Shown here in pieces: positions 25,379 to 34,633 of a stretch of DNA of 64,000 nucleotides. The stretch comes from Bacillota bacterium (GTDB lineage Bacteria; Bacillota; Clostridia; Lachnospirales; Lachnospiraceae). Below the pieces are notes generated by a model, which saw nothing but the letters and a program-made list of their open reading frames with translations, ran no database searches and was not told the DNA's origin. Position numbers and translations under genes: made by a program. The stretch spans positions 248,001 through 312,000 of the forward strand of contig JAEYLX010000075.1 in the NCBI GenBank assembly GCA_023407575.1, given 5' to 3'. Every line of letters starts with the position of its first letter. The stretch's first letter is position 1.

Positions 25379-26866
25379 ATGGATACTAATTTTGCTATCT
25401 CTCAATACCCGGATGCGGCAGCAATCACCAAACAGCTCAATGAGTTGATCAGTAAACCAGTACATAGCATTAGTAAGGAAGCTTTGGAGCAATATGAAAC
25501 GGAGTATTATGGAAAGAAATGTTCCAAGTCAAAGCAAATGATTGATGTGGCAAAAACCCTAATTCCCGGGGGAGTTCAACATAACCTTGCATTTAATCAT
25601 CCATTCCCACTTGTCTTTTCAAAGGCTCAGGGAGCTTATTTATACGATATTGATGGGAATCAGTACTATGATTTTCTTCAAGCTGGCGGTCCAACTGTTC
25701 TTGGCAGTAATCCTGAAATAGTACGAGAAAAGGTAATTGAACTTTTAAATGATTGTGGTCCATCTACCGGTCTCTTTCATGAATTTGAATATAAACTTGC
25801 ACAAAAGATAGCGGAACACATTCCCTCGGTTGAAATGTTTCGTATGCTAGGTTCCGGTACGGAAAGCTGTATGGCAGCTATTCGTGTTGCAAGACTGGCT
25901 ACAGGCAAGAAAAACATACTTAAGATGGGTGGTGCTTACCATGGCTGGAGTGACCAGCTTGCCTACGGTATCCGTATTCCCGGTTCAAAATGGACCCAAG
26001 CTCATGGTGTTCCTCACTTCTCCTTCAAAAGAACGGATGAATTTTTCCCGAATGATTTAAAGGATTTAGAACATAAATTAAAAAGAAACCGCCTTCACGG
26101 AGGAACTGCTGCTGTAATGATTGAACCTGTTGGTCCTGAAAGTGGAACACGTCCGGTTAGTATGGATTTCAATAAAGGCGTGGAAGCTCTTTGTCATAAA
26201 TACGGTGCGTTGCTTATCTTTGATGAAGTGGTAACAGCGTTCCGTATCGGTATGGCAGGCGCACAGGGTTATTACGGTGTAACCCCTGATCTTACGGTGT
26301 TTGGTAAGGTAGTTGCTGGTGGTTATCCAGGAGCTGGTGGCTTGGGTGGCAAAAAGGAATACATGAAGTTCTTAGCTGCTGGTATTCAGACTGGTGATAA
26401 GTACAAAAAGGCATTAATTGGTGGAACAATGGCAGCAACACCCATTAGCTGCGTCGCTGGTTATTATACACTTTGTGAGATTGAACGAACCAAGGCTGCA
26501 AAAGTAGCTGGTGAAATGGGTGACCGCCTTAACAAAGGGCTACAGGAATTAATTAAAAAATATAATCTTCCTTTTGTAGCCTTTAATCAAGGTTCTATCT
26601 GTCACTTAGAAACTGTAGGTGCTATGCACTTTTCAATTAATTGGAAGAAACCCTGGACGATTCCACAGGTACTAGAACAAACCTCAAAGCGTAAGAAGGA
26701 AATGGAACATATGGGTGCCGCTTATATGGCAGAAGGTATTGTTACTTTAGCCGGAAGCAGACTCTATACCAGTGCTGCTTATACCGAAGAAATGATAGAT
26801 GATGCCTTAAGTCGTTTTGAAAGAGTCTTTCAGAAGATTGTAAATAAGGAGACTGAACAGAATTAA
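25379..26866 (+). CDS. Class III aminotransferase, glutamate-1-semialdehyde aminomutase-like
   Basis: A 495-residue PLP enzyme. Seen: GGVQHNLAFNHPFPLVF, the cofactor-binding stretch MLGSGTESCMAAIRVARLATG, GAYHGWSDQL, IFDEVVTAFRIG (Asp to pyridine N) and the PLP Lys in VFGKVVAGGYPGAG. It is longer than HemL (about 430 residues), and no tetrapyrrole genes are near, so it is more likely an aminotransferase of a catabolic pathway. ATG 25379 follows GAAGGAGGTCTTAAGA. It is under the TetR operator and is followed 183 bp later by the aldolase gene. Confidence 0.87.
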   Translation: MDTNFAISQYPDAAAITKQLNELISKPVHSISKEALEQYETEYYGKKCSKSKQMIDVAKTLIPGGVQHNLAFNHPFPLVFSKAQGAYLYDIDGNQYYDFLQAGGPTVLGSNPEIVREKVIELLNDCGPSTGLFHEFEYKLAQKIAEHIPSVEMFRMLGSGTESCMAAIRVARLATGKKNILKMGGAYHGWSDQLAYGIRIPGSKWTQAHGVPHFSFKRTDEFFPNDLKDLEHKLKRNRLHGGTAAVMIEPVGPESGTRPVSMDFNKGVEALCHKYGALLIFDEVVTAFRIGMAGAQGYYGVTPDLTVFGKVVAGGYPGAGGLGGKKEYMKFLAAGIQTGDKYKKALIGGTMAATPISCVAGYYTLCEIERTKAAKVAGEMGDRLNKGLQELIKKYNLPFVAFNQGSICHLETVGAMHFSINWKKPWTIPQVLEQTSKRKKEMEHMGAAYMAEGIVTLAGSRLYTSAAYTEEMIDDALSRFERVFQKIVNKETEQN

Positions 26867-27049
26867 TTTGTATAATAAAATATGTTCAGTGTGTCAAAAA
26901 CTAATTAAAATGCTTACCTTTATTTTAAATAATTCTTATAAGCAATTGTGATACAAGATGTTAGTTGACTATTAACACTCTAATCAAGTTCTATAAATAT
27001 TACTATGAAACATTGTGTTATATAAGTAGCATACGAAAGGGGATCAATC

Positions 27050-28219
27050 ATGCTGGAACAGGAAGCAAAAAGATTAGTTGTCCTTGCTGGAAAGGAATTG
27101 GTCAGCTCTGGACTTATTGCTCGTACTTGGGGTAATGTAAGCTGTAGAGTAGATCAAAACACCTTTGCTGTTACACCGAGTGGACGTGCCTATGAAACCT
27201 TAACGGAGGAAGAGATCATACTATGTAAAGTGGAGGACGCCTCCTATGAGGGTGATATTAAGCCCTCCTCTGAAAAAGGAATTCATGCTCTGCTCTACCG
27301 TAACAATCCAGATATTAAGTTCGTAATACATACGCACCAAACCTATGCCTCTGCAGTAAGTACCTTTGATATTAATGATATGCCTGTGGATGAATACCCC
27401 CTCCTTGGCAGCTACGTACCCATCGCCAAATATGGTCTTCCTGGAACCAAACCGCTGAAAAAGAATATAGGAATTGCTCTGACAGGTCTTCGTGGGCATG
27501 CCATCATTATGGCTCATCATGGTGCGTTGATGTTTGGTTCTAGCTATGAAGAAACCTTTGAGGCAGCAAAACAACTGGAAGCGGCTTGTTTTGACTTTAT
27601 CCAGAAGAAATATCTGGCTCTTTCTAAAGCCGCAGCCTATGAGGAAGAAGCTTTTTATCAGCACTATGTGTCTGGTTTATTACCAAATGCCGAGAAACTA
27701 TCCAAGGGTACTTTTACTGTGGGTCATAGTATACGTACCACAGATGGACTTATCTTCTATGGTGATTCCGAAATAAAATACTTACCTTCAGACAGTAACC
27801 TACCCAAGGAGATTTTAATACATTTTGAGATATATCGCCAACGAAAGGATCTTAACTATATTCTTTCAACCAATGATCTTTGTCTTAGTGCTGCAGCCGG
27901 AGCAAAGAAAACACTTCGTCCTTTACTGGATGACTTTGCCCAAATTGTTGGTTTGTCTTCAAAATGTTCAAAGAGTTCCTCTCCTGCTGTAATCGTGCGA
28001 GCCTTGCACGGTCGATTAGGCGTATTAGTTCCAAGGCATGGTGCACTATGCTGTGCTGCAACTTTATCTGATGCTCAAGCAGTTGCAATGGTTATGAAAA
28101 AAAATGCTTACGCACAAATCAGTTCACAGCTTTTTGGTGGTGCAAAACCCTTAAGCTTACTAGATTGCAAATTAATGCATTTTGTTTATACAAAAAGTTA
28201 CTCAAAGAAATCAAAATAA
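27050..28219 (+). CDS. Tandem class II aldolase/adducin protein, second domain degenerate
   Basis: A 389-residue protein, almost twice the usual 200-220. The first domain (1-215) looks active: GNVSCRVDQNTFAVTPSG, KPSSEKGIHALLYRNNPDIKF, zinc ligands in VIHTHQTYAS and MAHHGALMFG. The second (about 225-385) repeats the fold but lacks the HTH ligand pair; its equivalent is LNYILSTNDLC, while VPRHGALC keeps a single His. It would cleave a phosphorylated sugar or act on a related aldol. With the FGGY kinase and aminotransferase it forms a putative catabolic set. AAGGGGATCAATC precedes the ATG. Confidence 0.83.
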   Translation: MLEQEAKRLVVLAGKELVSSGLIARTWGNVSCRVDQNTFAVTPSGRAYETLTEEEIILCKVEDASYEGDIKPSSEKGIHALLYRNNPDIKFVIHTHQTYASAVSTFDINDMPVDEYPLLGSYVPIAKYGLPGTKPLKKNIGIALTGLRGHAIIMAHHGALMFGSSYEETFEAAKQLEAACFDFIQKKYLALSKAAAYEEEAFYQHYVSGLLPNAEKLSKGTFTVGHSIRTTDGLIFYGDSEIKYLPSDSNLPKEILIHFEIYRQRKDLNYILSTNDLCLSAAAGAKKTLRPLLDDFAQIVGLSSKCSKSSSPAVIVRALHGRLGVLVPRHGALCCAATLSDAQAVAMVMKKNAYAQISSQLFGGAKPLSLLDCKLMHFVYTKSYSKKSK

Positions 28220-28226
28220 CAAGGCT

Positions 28227-28257
28227 AAGGAGGGACATTCGTTCCTCCTTTATTTAT
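28227..28257 (+). terminator. Terminator after the aldolase gene
   Basis: AAGGAGGGA and TTCCTCCTT (one G-T pair) with a 6-base loop, followed by TATTTAT. It stands 7 bp after the stop codon. Confidence 0.65.
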
Positions 28258-28395
28258 GCTTTTCTATCTGCTTTTTTATCTGCTTTTCTATTTGCTTTTC
28301 TATTTGCTTTTCTATTTCTTTGCTTTTCTATTTCTTTTCTATTTGCATTTCTATTTACCTGTCTATTTTCTTTTCTATATATTTCTATATTATAT
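28255..28395. repeat. Pyrimidine-rich simple repeats
   Basis: About eleven imperfect units of TGCTTTTCTATT (about 12 bp) between two convergent genes. No ORF in it is credible; plus-strand frames encode only Phe/Leu/Ser-rich runs. Confidence 0.8.
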
Positions 28396-28413
28396 ATCTA
28401 CGTTTATCTATCA

Positions 28414-29571
28414 TTAATATCCAAACGTATAAATATTATCGTAATCCCCATAAAAACTAACCGATACCGTCCTTTGGGTCAGGTTATAGATGACGGACCA
28501 GTCTTCATCTCCAGGGATGGTATTCTCAATTAACAATTCCATAGCATCCTCTTCCGAAATAATACCCTTACGAGCGCTAAGGATTTTGTCGTAGTTCTTG
28601 TACCGATCAGAACCAAACCCTGTAAGTGACGAATTATTATACAGTTTAAAATTCGTCATAATCTGGTAATCATTACCAGAATTCAATACCTGCATTTCAC
28701 CATTATTCCATTCTATTACTGCGCTATTACCATCTGCATCAGCCAACATAAAATGAGATAACCCGTTGCTTGTTGCAATAACATTGAACTTTGACAAAAA
28801 CTTTACCGCATCCTCCACATTGGCAGCATTATCAAGTACAGCAGTAGCAACAGAAGTATCAAGTAATGTTACGCTATCCGTTTTTGTCTTATTATACATA
28901 CGACCAGGTGCAGTGACAGCACAAGTTGCCACGGTAATGGCGAGGCCATGCTCATTCATACCATTCATACTAAAATACGGAGTGGAACAGCTTAAGAGTC
29001 GATTTTTTACAGACATAACAGAAATGTCTCGGGTTAAAAATATCATGTCAGTAATTCCAATCATTTGATTGTTATTCTCATATTTCGCCACAATAGGCAA
29101 ATGCTCTGGAATACTTAAATCTAAATTCTGTGCCAGTATGTGATTTCCTTCCGGAGTAACTGCATAAAAACTGGAACAACCATGTTCCTGTTCTATCTCT
29201 CCCTTATATAATCCGAAGGTCAGCTTATTATATAGGAAATCAGACAACTCAGTTGTACTTTTTGCACCTGTTTCCATATACTTATCAAAATAATAATCAC
29301 CATAAATATGTACATAGTAAGCAGGAGCATTGCTAATTTTCTTAACACTAACCATAGTTCGAAGCTTGTCAAAATAAACGATAACAAACAGAACAATAAT
29401 GATTAATAGAGCTCCAGTGAAAATAAAACATATCCTCCTGAATAATCTTCTAGGCTGTTTTATCTTATTTATCTCACTTTCCATTAATTCTCTTGTATCT
29501 TTCATTTCCTGCCCTACACCTATTTCTTCATGAGGTTTCATTGTTTTTTCTGCTTTTCCTACTTCTCCCAC
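28414..29571 (-). CDS. Membrane-anchored Ntn-type C-N hydrolase (C45/choloylglycine-like)
   Basis: A 385-residue protein. A charged N-terminal tail of about 45 residues is followed by one transmembrane helix (ICFIFTGALLIIIVLFVIVY) and an extracellular domain. Near residue 130 stands HGCSSFYAVTPEGNHILAQNLD, whose Cys is the likely N-terminal nucleophile of this hydrolase group. FSMNGMNEHGLAITVAT, FMLADADGNSAVIEW and NDYQIMTNF follow the family layout. It would cleave a linear amide or act as an acyltransferase. The GTG start has AAAGGAG eight bases upstream. If maturation follows the family, cleavage before the Cys must happen within a membrane-tethered chain. Confidence 0.72.
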   Translation of the reverse strand: MGEVGKAEKTMKPHEEIGVGQEMKDTRELMESEINKIKQPRRLFRRICFIFTGALLIIIVLFVIVYFDKLRTMVSVKKISNAPAYYVHIYGDYYFDKYMETGAKSTTELSDFLYNKLTFGLYKGEIEQEHGCSSFYAVTPEGNHILAQNLDLSIPEHLPIVAKYENNNQMIGITDMIFLTRDISVMSVKNRLLSCSTPYFSMNGMNEHGLAITVATCAVTAPGRMYNKTKTDSVTLLDTSVATAVLDNAANVEDAVKFLSKFNVIATSNGLSHFMLADADGNSAVIEWNNGEMQVLNSGNDYQIMTNFKLYNNSSLTGFGSDRYKNYDKILSARKGIISEEDAMELLIENTIPGDEDWSVIYNLTQRTVSVSFYGDYDNIYTFGY

Positions 29572-29793
29572 CCAAATTCTCCTTTATATTATTATCAAAA
29601 TATTTTATCTATCTAGCTTATAATGTTAGTCCATCTATTTATATTTAGGAGAATATTAATATTAAATTAGATTACCTAACACTTCATAACGCAAAACAAG
29701 GGTAACTCAAACACATGGTAATATTATACATTCATTATTTGTTTTAAATCAATATTAACTTGTTCAAATTCACCATAAAATCCCCTGCCCTTG

Positions 29794-29822
29794 TTGCATC
29801 ATATGTAATAATATGGTAATCT
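29794..29822 (+). promoter_or_regulatory. Promoter of the MFS gene
   Basis: -35 TTGCAT (29794-29799), 17-bp spacer, -10 TAATCT (29817-29822). It precedes the 16-bp palindrome at 29845 and the MFS start at 29870. Confidence 0.5.
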
Positions 29823-29844
29823 TAAAATCATAAAATAAAGGAGC

Positions 29845-29860
29845 GTATGTTTAAACATAC
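29845..29860. promoter_or_regulatory. Perfect 16-bp palindrome in the MFS leader
   Basis: GTATGTTTAAACATAC. It overlaps a five-codon mini-ORF (MFKHT, stop) that owns the only good ribosome site, AAAGGAGCGT. It may be an operator, or an RNA hairpin setting MFS translation. Confidence 0.45.
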
Positions 29861-29869
29861 ATAATTACT

Positions 29870-31084
29870 ATGGAGATGCAGTATAAATTATATCGTTACC
29901 GCTGGGTTATTCTTTTTGCTGTTGTTCCTATTATCCTGTGTACTGAAATATTTTGGCTGGCCTTAGCACCCATCTCCAGCCTTGTTCAGGAGCATTATCA
30001 CATCGGAAGTATGGAAGTTTCCCTGTTTACATCAAGCTACATGATTATGTACATTCTATTTACTCTGCCTGCCTCCTGGGTAATTGACAAATTTGGTTAT
30101 CGTCCCTCTCTTATCATTGGCGCTCTACTAACAGCAGTATTTGGGATATTAAGGATTTTTATTGCTGATAATTTTACTGCTGTTCTCGTCACTCAATTTA
30201 TCATTGCTGCCGGACAGCCTTTTTTACTAAACATATCAACTAAAATTCCTGCAAACTGGTTCCCGGTAACAGAACGTTCTGTCGCTGCAGGAATACTTAC
30301 TATGGCTCAATATCTAGGCTTCGTTGTACCTATGATACTATCTCCTATTTTGGTAGAAAGCTATACAATCTCTACTCTTTACATAGTTTATGGGATTATT
30401 GCAGCTGTTTGTACGCTTGTTGCTATTCTTTTCACCAAAGAGCGACCAGCTCTTCCACCAGGACCAGCTGCTGTGAAGGAGGATTTAAGTCCTGCCTCTA
30501 TGATAAGATTATTTAAGAATATTAATTTTCTCTATGTATTAATTATCGCCTTTATCTCAATGGGAATATTTAATACATTGCTTACCTTAATTGAAAGTAT
30601 TGTAACCCCCAGAGGGTTGTCCATCAATGAGGCAGGTATGATTGGATCCGTATTTGTCGTTGCGGGAATCCTGGGTGCAGTTATTTTACCAATTATTTCG
30701 GATAAGTTTAGAAGGAGAAAACCTTTGTTCGTCTTTGGCATCACCTTATTAGCCCCGCTGTATTTTGGAATTACCTATGTTACTGATTTTCTTCCCCTTA
30801 TAATATTATCTGGGGTTGCAGGCTTTACCATCATGGGGTTAGCACCAATCTTATTTCAACATGGTGCTGAAGTTGCATATCCTGCACAAGAAGGAACTTC
30901 ACTTGGACTAATCTTATTAATGGGACAGATTTCCGGTGCTCTCTTCGTATTCCTTTTCGAAGCAATCAGCCGAAGTATGGACTCGGTAACTATTCCTATG
31001 CTAATCTTTGTTGCCTTAACAATTATTGAAATTCCTCTTACTTTTAAAATGAAGGAATCTTTGTTGTTGCATAAATCAAGTTAA
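29870..31084 (+). CDS. Major facilitator superfamily transporter
   Basis: A 404-residue protein with about twelve hydrophobic helices. The loop motif between helices 2 and 3 reads ASWVIDKFGYRPSLIIGA, the usual MFS motif A form; the related one in the second half is PIISDKFRRRKPLFVFG. It resembles 4-domain uptake/exchange MFS proteins of the NarK/heme-exporter-like group more than drug pumps, but the substrate is unknown. The ribosome site before ATG 29870 is weak; AAAGGAG lies 27 bases upstream, across a perfect palindrome. Confidence 0.85.
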   Translation: MEMQYKLYRYRWVILFAVVPIILCTEIFWLALAPISSLVQEHYHIGSMEVSLFTSSYMIMYILFTLPASWVIDKFGYRPSLIIGALLTAVFGILRIFIADNFTAVLVTQFIIAAGQPFLLNISTKIPANWFPVTERSVAAGILTMAQYLGFVVPMILSPILVESYTISTLYIVYGIIAAVCTLVAILFTKERPALPPGPAAVKEDLSPASMIRLFKNINFLYVLIIAFISMGIFNTLLTLIESIVTPRGLSINEAGMIGSVFVVAGILGAVILPIISDKFRRRKPLFVFGITLLAPLYFGITYVTDFLPLIILSGVAGFTIMGLAPILFQHGAEVAYPAQEGTSLGLILLMGQISGALFVFLFEAISRSMDSVTIPMLIFVALTIIEIPLTFKMKESLLLHKSS

Positions 31085-31092
31085 ATTAAAAA

Positions 31093-31923
31093 CTACATTT
31101 GTTTAAGAGTAACTATAACTATTTCTGGTCGATTAAATATTCTTACAGGAATAACACTATTACCTAATCCCCTGCTCACCACCATGGTGGTTTGGTCTTC
31201 CAAATAGGTTCCAGCCGTGTATTTCGGAAAGAAACCCTGATTCGGTGCAACCAATCCACCCAGGAACGGCAGCCTAAATTGTCCTCCGTGTGCGTGCCCT
31301 GCAAAGACTAAATCTACCTTTGTTTGACTATAATAATCCAGATTCTGTGGCTCATGAGCAAGTAAAATCTGAAGCTTATCTGGATTTAGATTGCTGATTA
31401 AAGTCTGCAATGTTCCATCTGTTAGATTTATATCGCTAAGACCAATGAAATAAAAGCCAATCTCTTCACCCTTATAAATATTGATTGCCTTATTATCCAT
31501 AAGTATGACACCGCTGTCACTCATGCCCTGCATCAGTTTATTCCAGTCCTCACCTGATATGGAATACTCGTGATTTCCAGTAACATAAAATACCGGAGCT
31601 ATTTCTACTGCACCCTTAACAAACTCCAGAGCAATATTGATATTAGTTCGATTTCTGTCCACTATATCACCTGTAATTAATATCATATTAGGTTTTTCTT
31701 CTCGGAGTTTATATAACAGTCTCTTGTTGTTATCGCCAAATTCCTTATTATGCAGGTCTGATATCTGTGCTATTTTAAACCCATCCAGTTTTACTCCAAT
31801 TTTATTGTTCTCATATACATATCTTGAAATAACAATGTGATTATTCTGCCAAATGCAGAATATCACTATGCCAAAAACTATAATCAATAGCCCTATCAAC
31901 ATTTTTACCTTTTTAGTTTGCAT
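31093..31923 (-). CDS. Membrane-anchored metallophosphoesterase
   Basis: A 276-residue protein with an N-terminal transmembrane helix (LIGLLIIVFGIVIFCIW) and a calcineurin-like phosphoesterase domain outside the cell. All metal motifs are present: AQISDLHN, LITGDIVDRN, VTGNHEYS, LAHEP and FAGHAHGGQFRLP. This YkuE-like group hydrolyses phosphoesters, possibly of lipids. I chose ATG 31923, which follows GAGGTGTACA. It is convergent with the MFS gene, 8 bp apart. Confidence 0.87.
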   Translation of the reverse strand: MQTKKVKMLIGLLIIVFGIVIFCIWQNNHIVISRYVYENNKIGVKLDGFKIAQISDLHNKEFGDNNKRLLYKLREEKPNMILITGDIVDRNRTNINIALEFVKGAVEIAPVFYVTGNHEYSISGEDWNKLMQGMSDSGVILMDNKAINIYKGEEIGFYFIGLSDINLTDGTLQTLISNLNPDKLQILLAHEPQNLDYYSQTKVDLVFAGHAHGGQFRLPFLGGLVAPNQGFFPKYTAGTYLEDQTTMVVSRGLGNSVIPVRIFNRPEIVIVTLKQM

Positions 31924-32180
31924 TGTACACCTCACTCATTATAACTAATAACTATTATATAGGAAATTTTTAGTAAAATCACTAAAAGATTTTAAGTAAG
32001 CCTATACCCTACTTGGGTTATTGATTTAATTCAACTAATTAATGTATAATATTACCATGCACTCGTTATTTTGAAACATTGGAAGCAAGCATTATGCAAC
32101 CATTATTTGAAACCAATGGTACTCTTTTATCGTCAAAATAATAATTGGAAATACATACCTAATAAGGGAGGAACAGAAAG

Positions 32181-32639
32181 ATGTCTAAAAGAATATTCAA
32201 AATACTTATTGTAACACTTCTTACTACAGCTATTACAGCTTCATTACTAATTGGTTGTAAGAAAAAAACAGACCCTGAATCCTACAATTTAGAGCAATTT
32301 GAAAATGCTATGACTGAGAAAGGGTATGAATTTGAAATACAAGAGGCAGAACAGGATTTTATTCCAACCACAAGAAAGAGAATGTTACTGGATAATGATA
32401 TAGCACTTGATATCTATCTGTTCATAAACAACTCAAAAATGGAAAAAGAAGCAAGTCGCATTGACAGCGGTGGCTCCGGTTATAATGGTCCTTTAAATAA
32501 AGTTAAAGTCAGCTGGGTTTCAGTCCCTCACTTCTTTAAGAAAGGCACAATAATTGTTCAGTATATCGGAGAAGATGAAACAACTATAAACACCTTAAAG
32601 GATATATTAGGTGAGCAATTTGCAGGCTATACTCCCTAA
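32181..32639 (+). CDS. Lipoprotein of unknown function
   Basis: A 152-residue secreted lipoprotein. Signal: KRIFKILIVTLLTTAITA with lipobox LLIG-C at Cys 26, followed by KKKTDPES. The mature part is about 125 residues, starting with LEQFENAMTEKGYEFEIQEAEQ. No enzyme motif. AAGGGAGGAACAGAAAG precedes the ATG. Confidence 0.75.
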   Translation: MSKRIFKILIVTLLTTAITASLLIGCKKKTDPESYNLEQFENAMTEKGYEFEIQEAEQDFIPTTRKRMLLDNDIALDIYLFINNSKMEKEASRIDSGGSGYNGPLNKVKVSWVSVPHFFKKGTIIVQYIGEDETTINTLKDILGEQFAGYTP

Positions 32640-32680
32640 TCGTTTATTTAAATTATGAATATTTAATTATGAAATTATAA

Positions 32681-32755
32681 TGAACCCATCCTGTTAGAGC
32701 AAGGCACTATCAATCCGTAGCGAGCCAGCTTTTATACTCCAACCTTATGGGTTCA
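32681..32755. other. 75-bp element closed by a perfect 9-bp inverted repeat
   Basis: TGAACCCAT (32681-32689) pairs with ATGGGTTCA (32747-32755). The 57-base interior has no strong inner stem. No T-run follows. It is not a tRNA: no T-loop consensus. It lies between the lipoprotein gene and the opposing DinB-like gene. Confidence 0.35.
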
Positions 32756-32853
32756 AACTATTCTACAATTTAATTTCGACTCATTATTTTATAGTCATAT
32801 ATTTTAATAAACCTATTATATACCTGCTTGTTTAGTATTTATCTTTAAGTTTA

Positions 32854-33528
32854 TCATGCTCTGGCTTTCTTTTTAGCACTTAAGGATTCATTAATATGAA
32901 CCACATGATGTCTGGTCACTGGCATTAAAAGTATCCCTGCCACATTTTTTCTTCCCCAGAAATCAATCAGCCAAATTGAAGCTTCTTCCTTTAAGACTGC
33001 ACCTTCCTCTAATATCCGTTGCAGTCTCTGCTGATCAAACTTTCTCTTCATATCATTGATTGTAAGCTGCTTGATTAACTCCCTAGTTCTTCTTCCAACT
33101 TCAATCCGATAATTCTTTAGTTCCTGTATATTAAGGGTTTTACTGAATTCTAATAGTTCCATTTCGGACAATGCATTCCCCGTATCAATTATAGTTGAAT
33201 TTATTTTTTCTTTCCAATTTCCTTTGTTAAATACCTGCTCCTCGCCAGCTACTAAGAGATTCATTGTTATGTCTTCAATTCTGGTGGAGTGCCAAGTTCC
33301 ATATGCAATGGTACGTCCTTTTTCATTTATTGAAGTCCTTACGGTATCGTCGTTCAGACCTTCCCACAATTCATCTTCAAAGGTTTTTAATTCTGTTCCA
33401 GACATAACGCCTGCATGCACCATGGAATGTAATTTTAAAGTCAATTGTATGCTTTCTTCAAGTTTATCAGGACTTAAAATAATTTCCCTTAAGTGCTTAA
33501 TATCATTGTTCCATGGTTTTAATTCCAT
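32854..33528 (-). CDS. DinB-like four-helix metal-binding protein
   Basis: A 224-residue helical protein. The three His positions of the DinB/YfiT fold are seen: LKLHSMVHAG near residue 33, GTWHSTRIEDITMNLLVAG near residue 79, and TRHHVVHINESL near residue 206. The family includes thiol-dependent transferases with many substrates; none is indicated. GGGAG with eight bases precedes the ATG. It is followed upstream by the threonine aldolase gene in the same direction, 52 bp apart, so one operon is likely. Confidence 0.65.
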   Translation of the reverse strand: MELKPWNNDIKHLREIILSPDKLEESIQLTLKLHSMVHAGVMSGTELKTFEDELWEGLNDDTVRTSINEKGRTIAYGTWHSTRIEDITMNLLVAGEEQVFNKGNWKEKINSTIIDTGNALSEMELLEFSKTLNIQELKNYRIEVGRRTRELIKQLTINDMKRKFDQQRLQRILEEGAVLKEEASIWLIDFWGRKNVAGILLMPVTRHHVVHINESLSAKKKARA

Positions 33529-33580
33529 TTCATAATCTCCCTCAGTTGGCTTATGTTATAATAAAACAGGACAAACTATT

Positions 33581-34633
33581 TTATCTCTTTGGAAGTACTT
33601 TAATGAATTCCTCTACGTTTTCTTTTGTGGTCGCCCAGGAGGTAACCAACCGAATTACGGTATCATTCTCATCTATCTCAAATTGCGTTAAAAACCCAAA
33701 TTGATTACTTAATTCATTGATTTCACGCTTAGTAAGAATGGGGAATAACTGATTAGAGTAAACAGGTGCAAAAAATTCATATCCTGCTGCCGCCAAAGCC
33801 TTAGCCAGTTCCTGAGCCCTTAGATTTGCATTTCTGCCATTTTGGAAGAATAATACCTCCTGTTCTACTTGTCCCATAACCTCTCTGGGTTGAAACAAAG
33901 CTTCAAATTGGATTCCAAGAACAAACCCCTTTGCAAGTAAGGCTCCTCTTTGTTTAATCAGGTATCTAAAGTCCTCTTTTAATTCGTCTTTACAGATGAT
34001 AAGAGCTTCTCCAAATAATGCACCATTCTTTGTACCACCAATGTAGAATACATCCACCAACTTAGCAATATCCTCCAGTGTCAGATCATTGCTGTCGCAG
34101 GTCAGTGCCGAAGCTAATCTGGCACCATCCAGGAATAGAATTAAATTATTCTCTTTACATACTTCATGTATCTCTATAAGTTCGCTCTTTGTATAAATTG
34201 TGCCTAATTCTGTAGAATCAGAAACATATACCATCTTCGGTTGAACCATATGCTCATCCGAATGTTCTTTCAGAGCTTTTTCAATTACTTGTCTTGTTAA
34301 TTTACCATACTCGCATGGCATTGCCAGCACTTTATGCCCTGTCGCCTCAATCGCACCCGTCTCATGTACATTGATATGTCCAGTGTCAGCCGCAATAACA
34401 CACTGATGCGGACGTAAAAATGAGGCTATTACTAATAAATTTGTCTGAGTTCCACCTGAGATAAAATGTATATCAACATTCTCTTTATTTAGATGCTTCT
34501 TAATATACTCCTTGGCTCTATCACTATGCACATCCAGTCCATAACCATTGTTCTGCTCCAAATTCGATTTTAAAAGTAATTCCAGTACCTCTGAATGAGC
34601 ACCTTCGCTATAGTCGTTAACAAAGCTAATCAT
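33581..34633 (-). CDS. Low-specificity threonine aldolase
   Basis: A 350-residue PLP enzyme splitting threonine into glycine and acetaldehyde. Seen: MISFVNDYSEGAHSEVL start, GGTQTNLLVIASFLRPHQ, HETGAIEATGHKVL, LFLDGARLASAL (Asp to the cofactor) and the PLP Lys in FYIGGTKNGALFGEAL. I chose ATG 34633 after TTGGAGGAAAATT; the frame is open 12 codons upstream without a ribosome site. It is probably co-transcribed with the DinB-like gene. Confidence 0.9.
   Translation of the reverse strand: MISFVNDYSEGAHSEVLELLLKSNLEQNNGYGLDVHSDRAKEYIKKHLNKENVDIHFISGGTQTNLLVIASFLRPHQCVIAADTGHINVHETGAIEATGHKVLAMPCEYGKLTRQVIEKALKEHSDEHMVQPKMVYVSDSTELGTIYTKSELIEIHEVCKENNLILFLDGARLASALTCDSNDLTLEDIAKLVDVFYIGGTKNGALFGEALIICKDELKEDFRYLIKQRGALLAKGFVLGIQFEALFQPREVMGQVEQEVLFFQNGRNANLRAQELAKALAAAGYEFFAPVYSNQLFPILTKREINELSNQFGFLTQFEIDENDTVIRLVTSWATTKENVEEFIKVLPKR

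Noticed and set aside
25379..26866. hemL (glutamate-1-semialdehyde aminomutase of heme synthesis)
   Set aside because: The chain is longer than HemL and the neighbours are a sugar kinase and an aldolase under a TetR operator, not tetrapyrrole genes.
28165..28533. Plus-strand ORFs of Phe-rich protein after the aldolase
   Set aside because: They are readings of the pyrimidine simple repeat, overlapping real genes at both ends.
32681..32755. tRNA gene (75-base element with closed ends)
   Set aside because: No T-loop or D-loop consensus and no anticodon stem; only the terminal 9-bp pairing is present.
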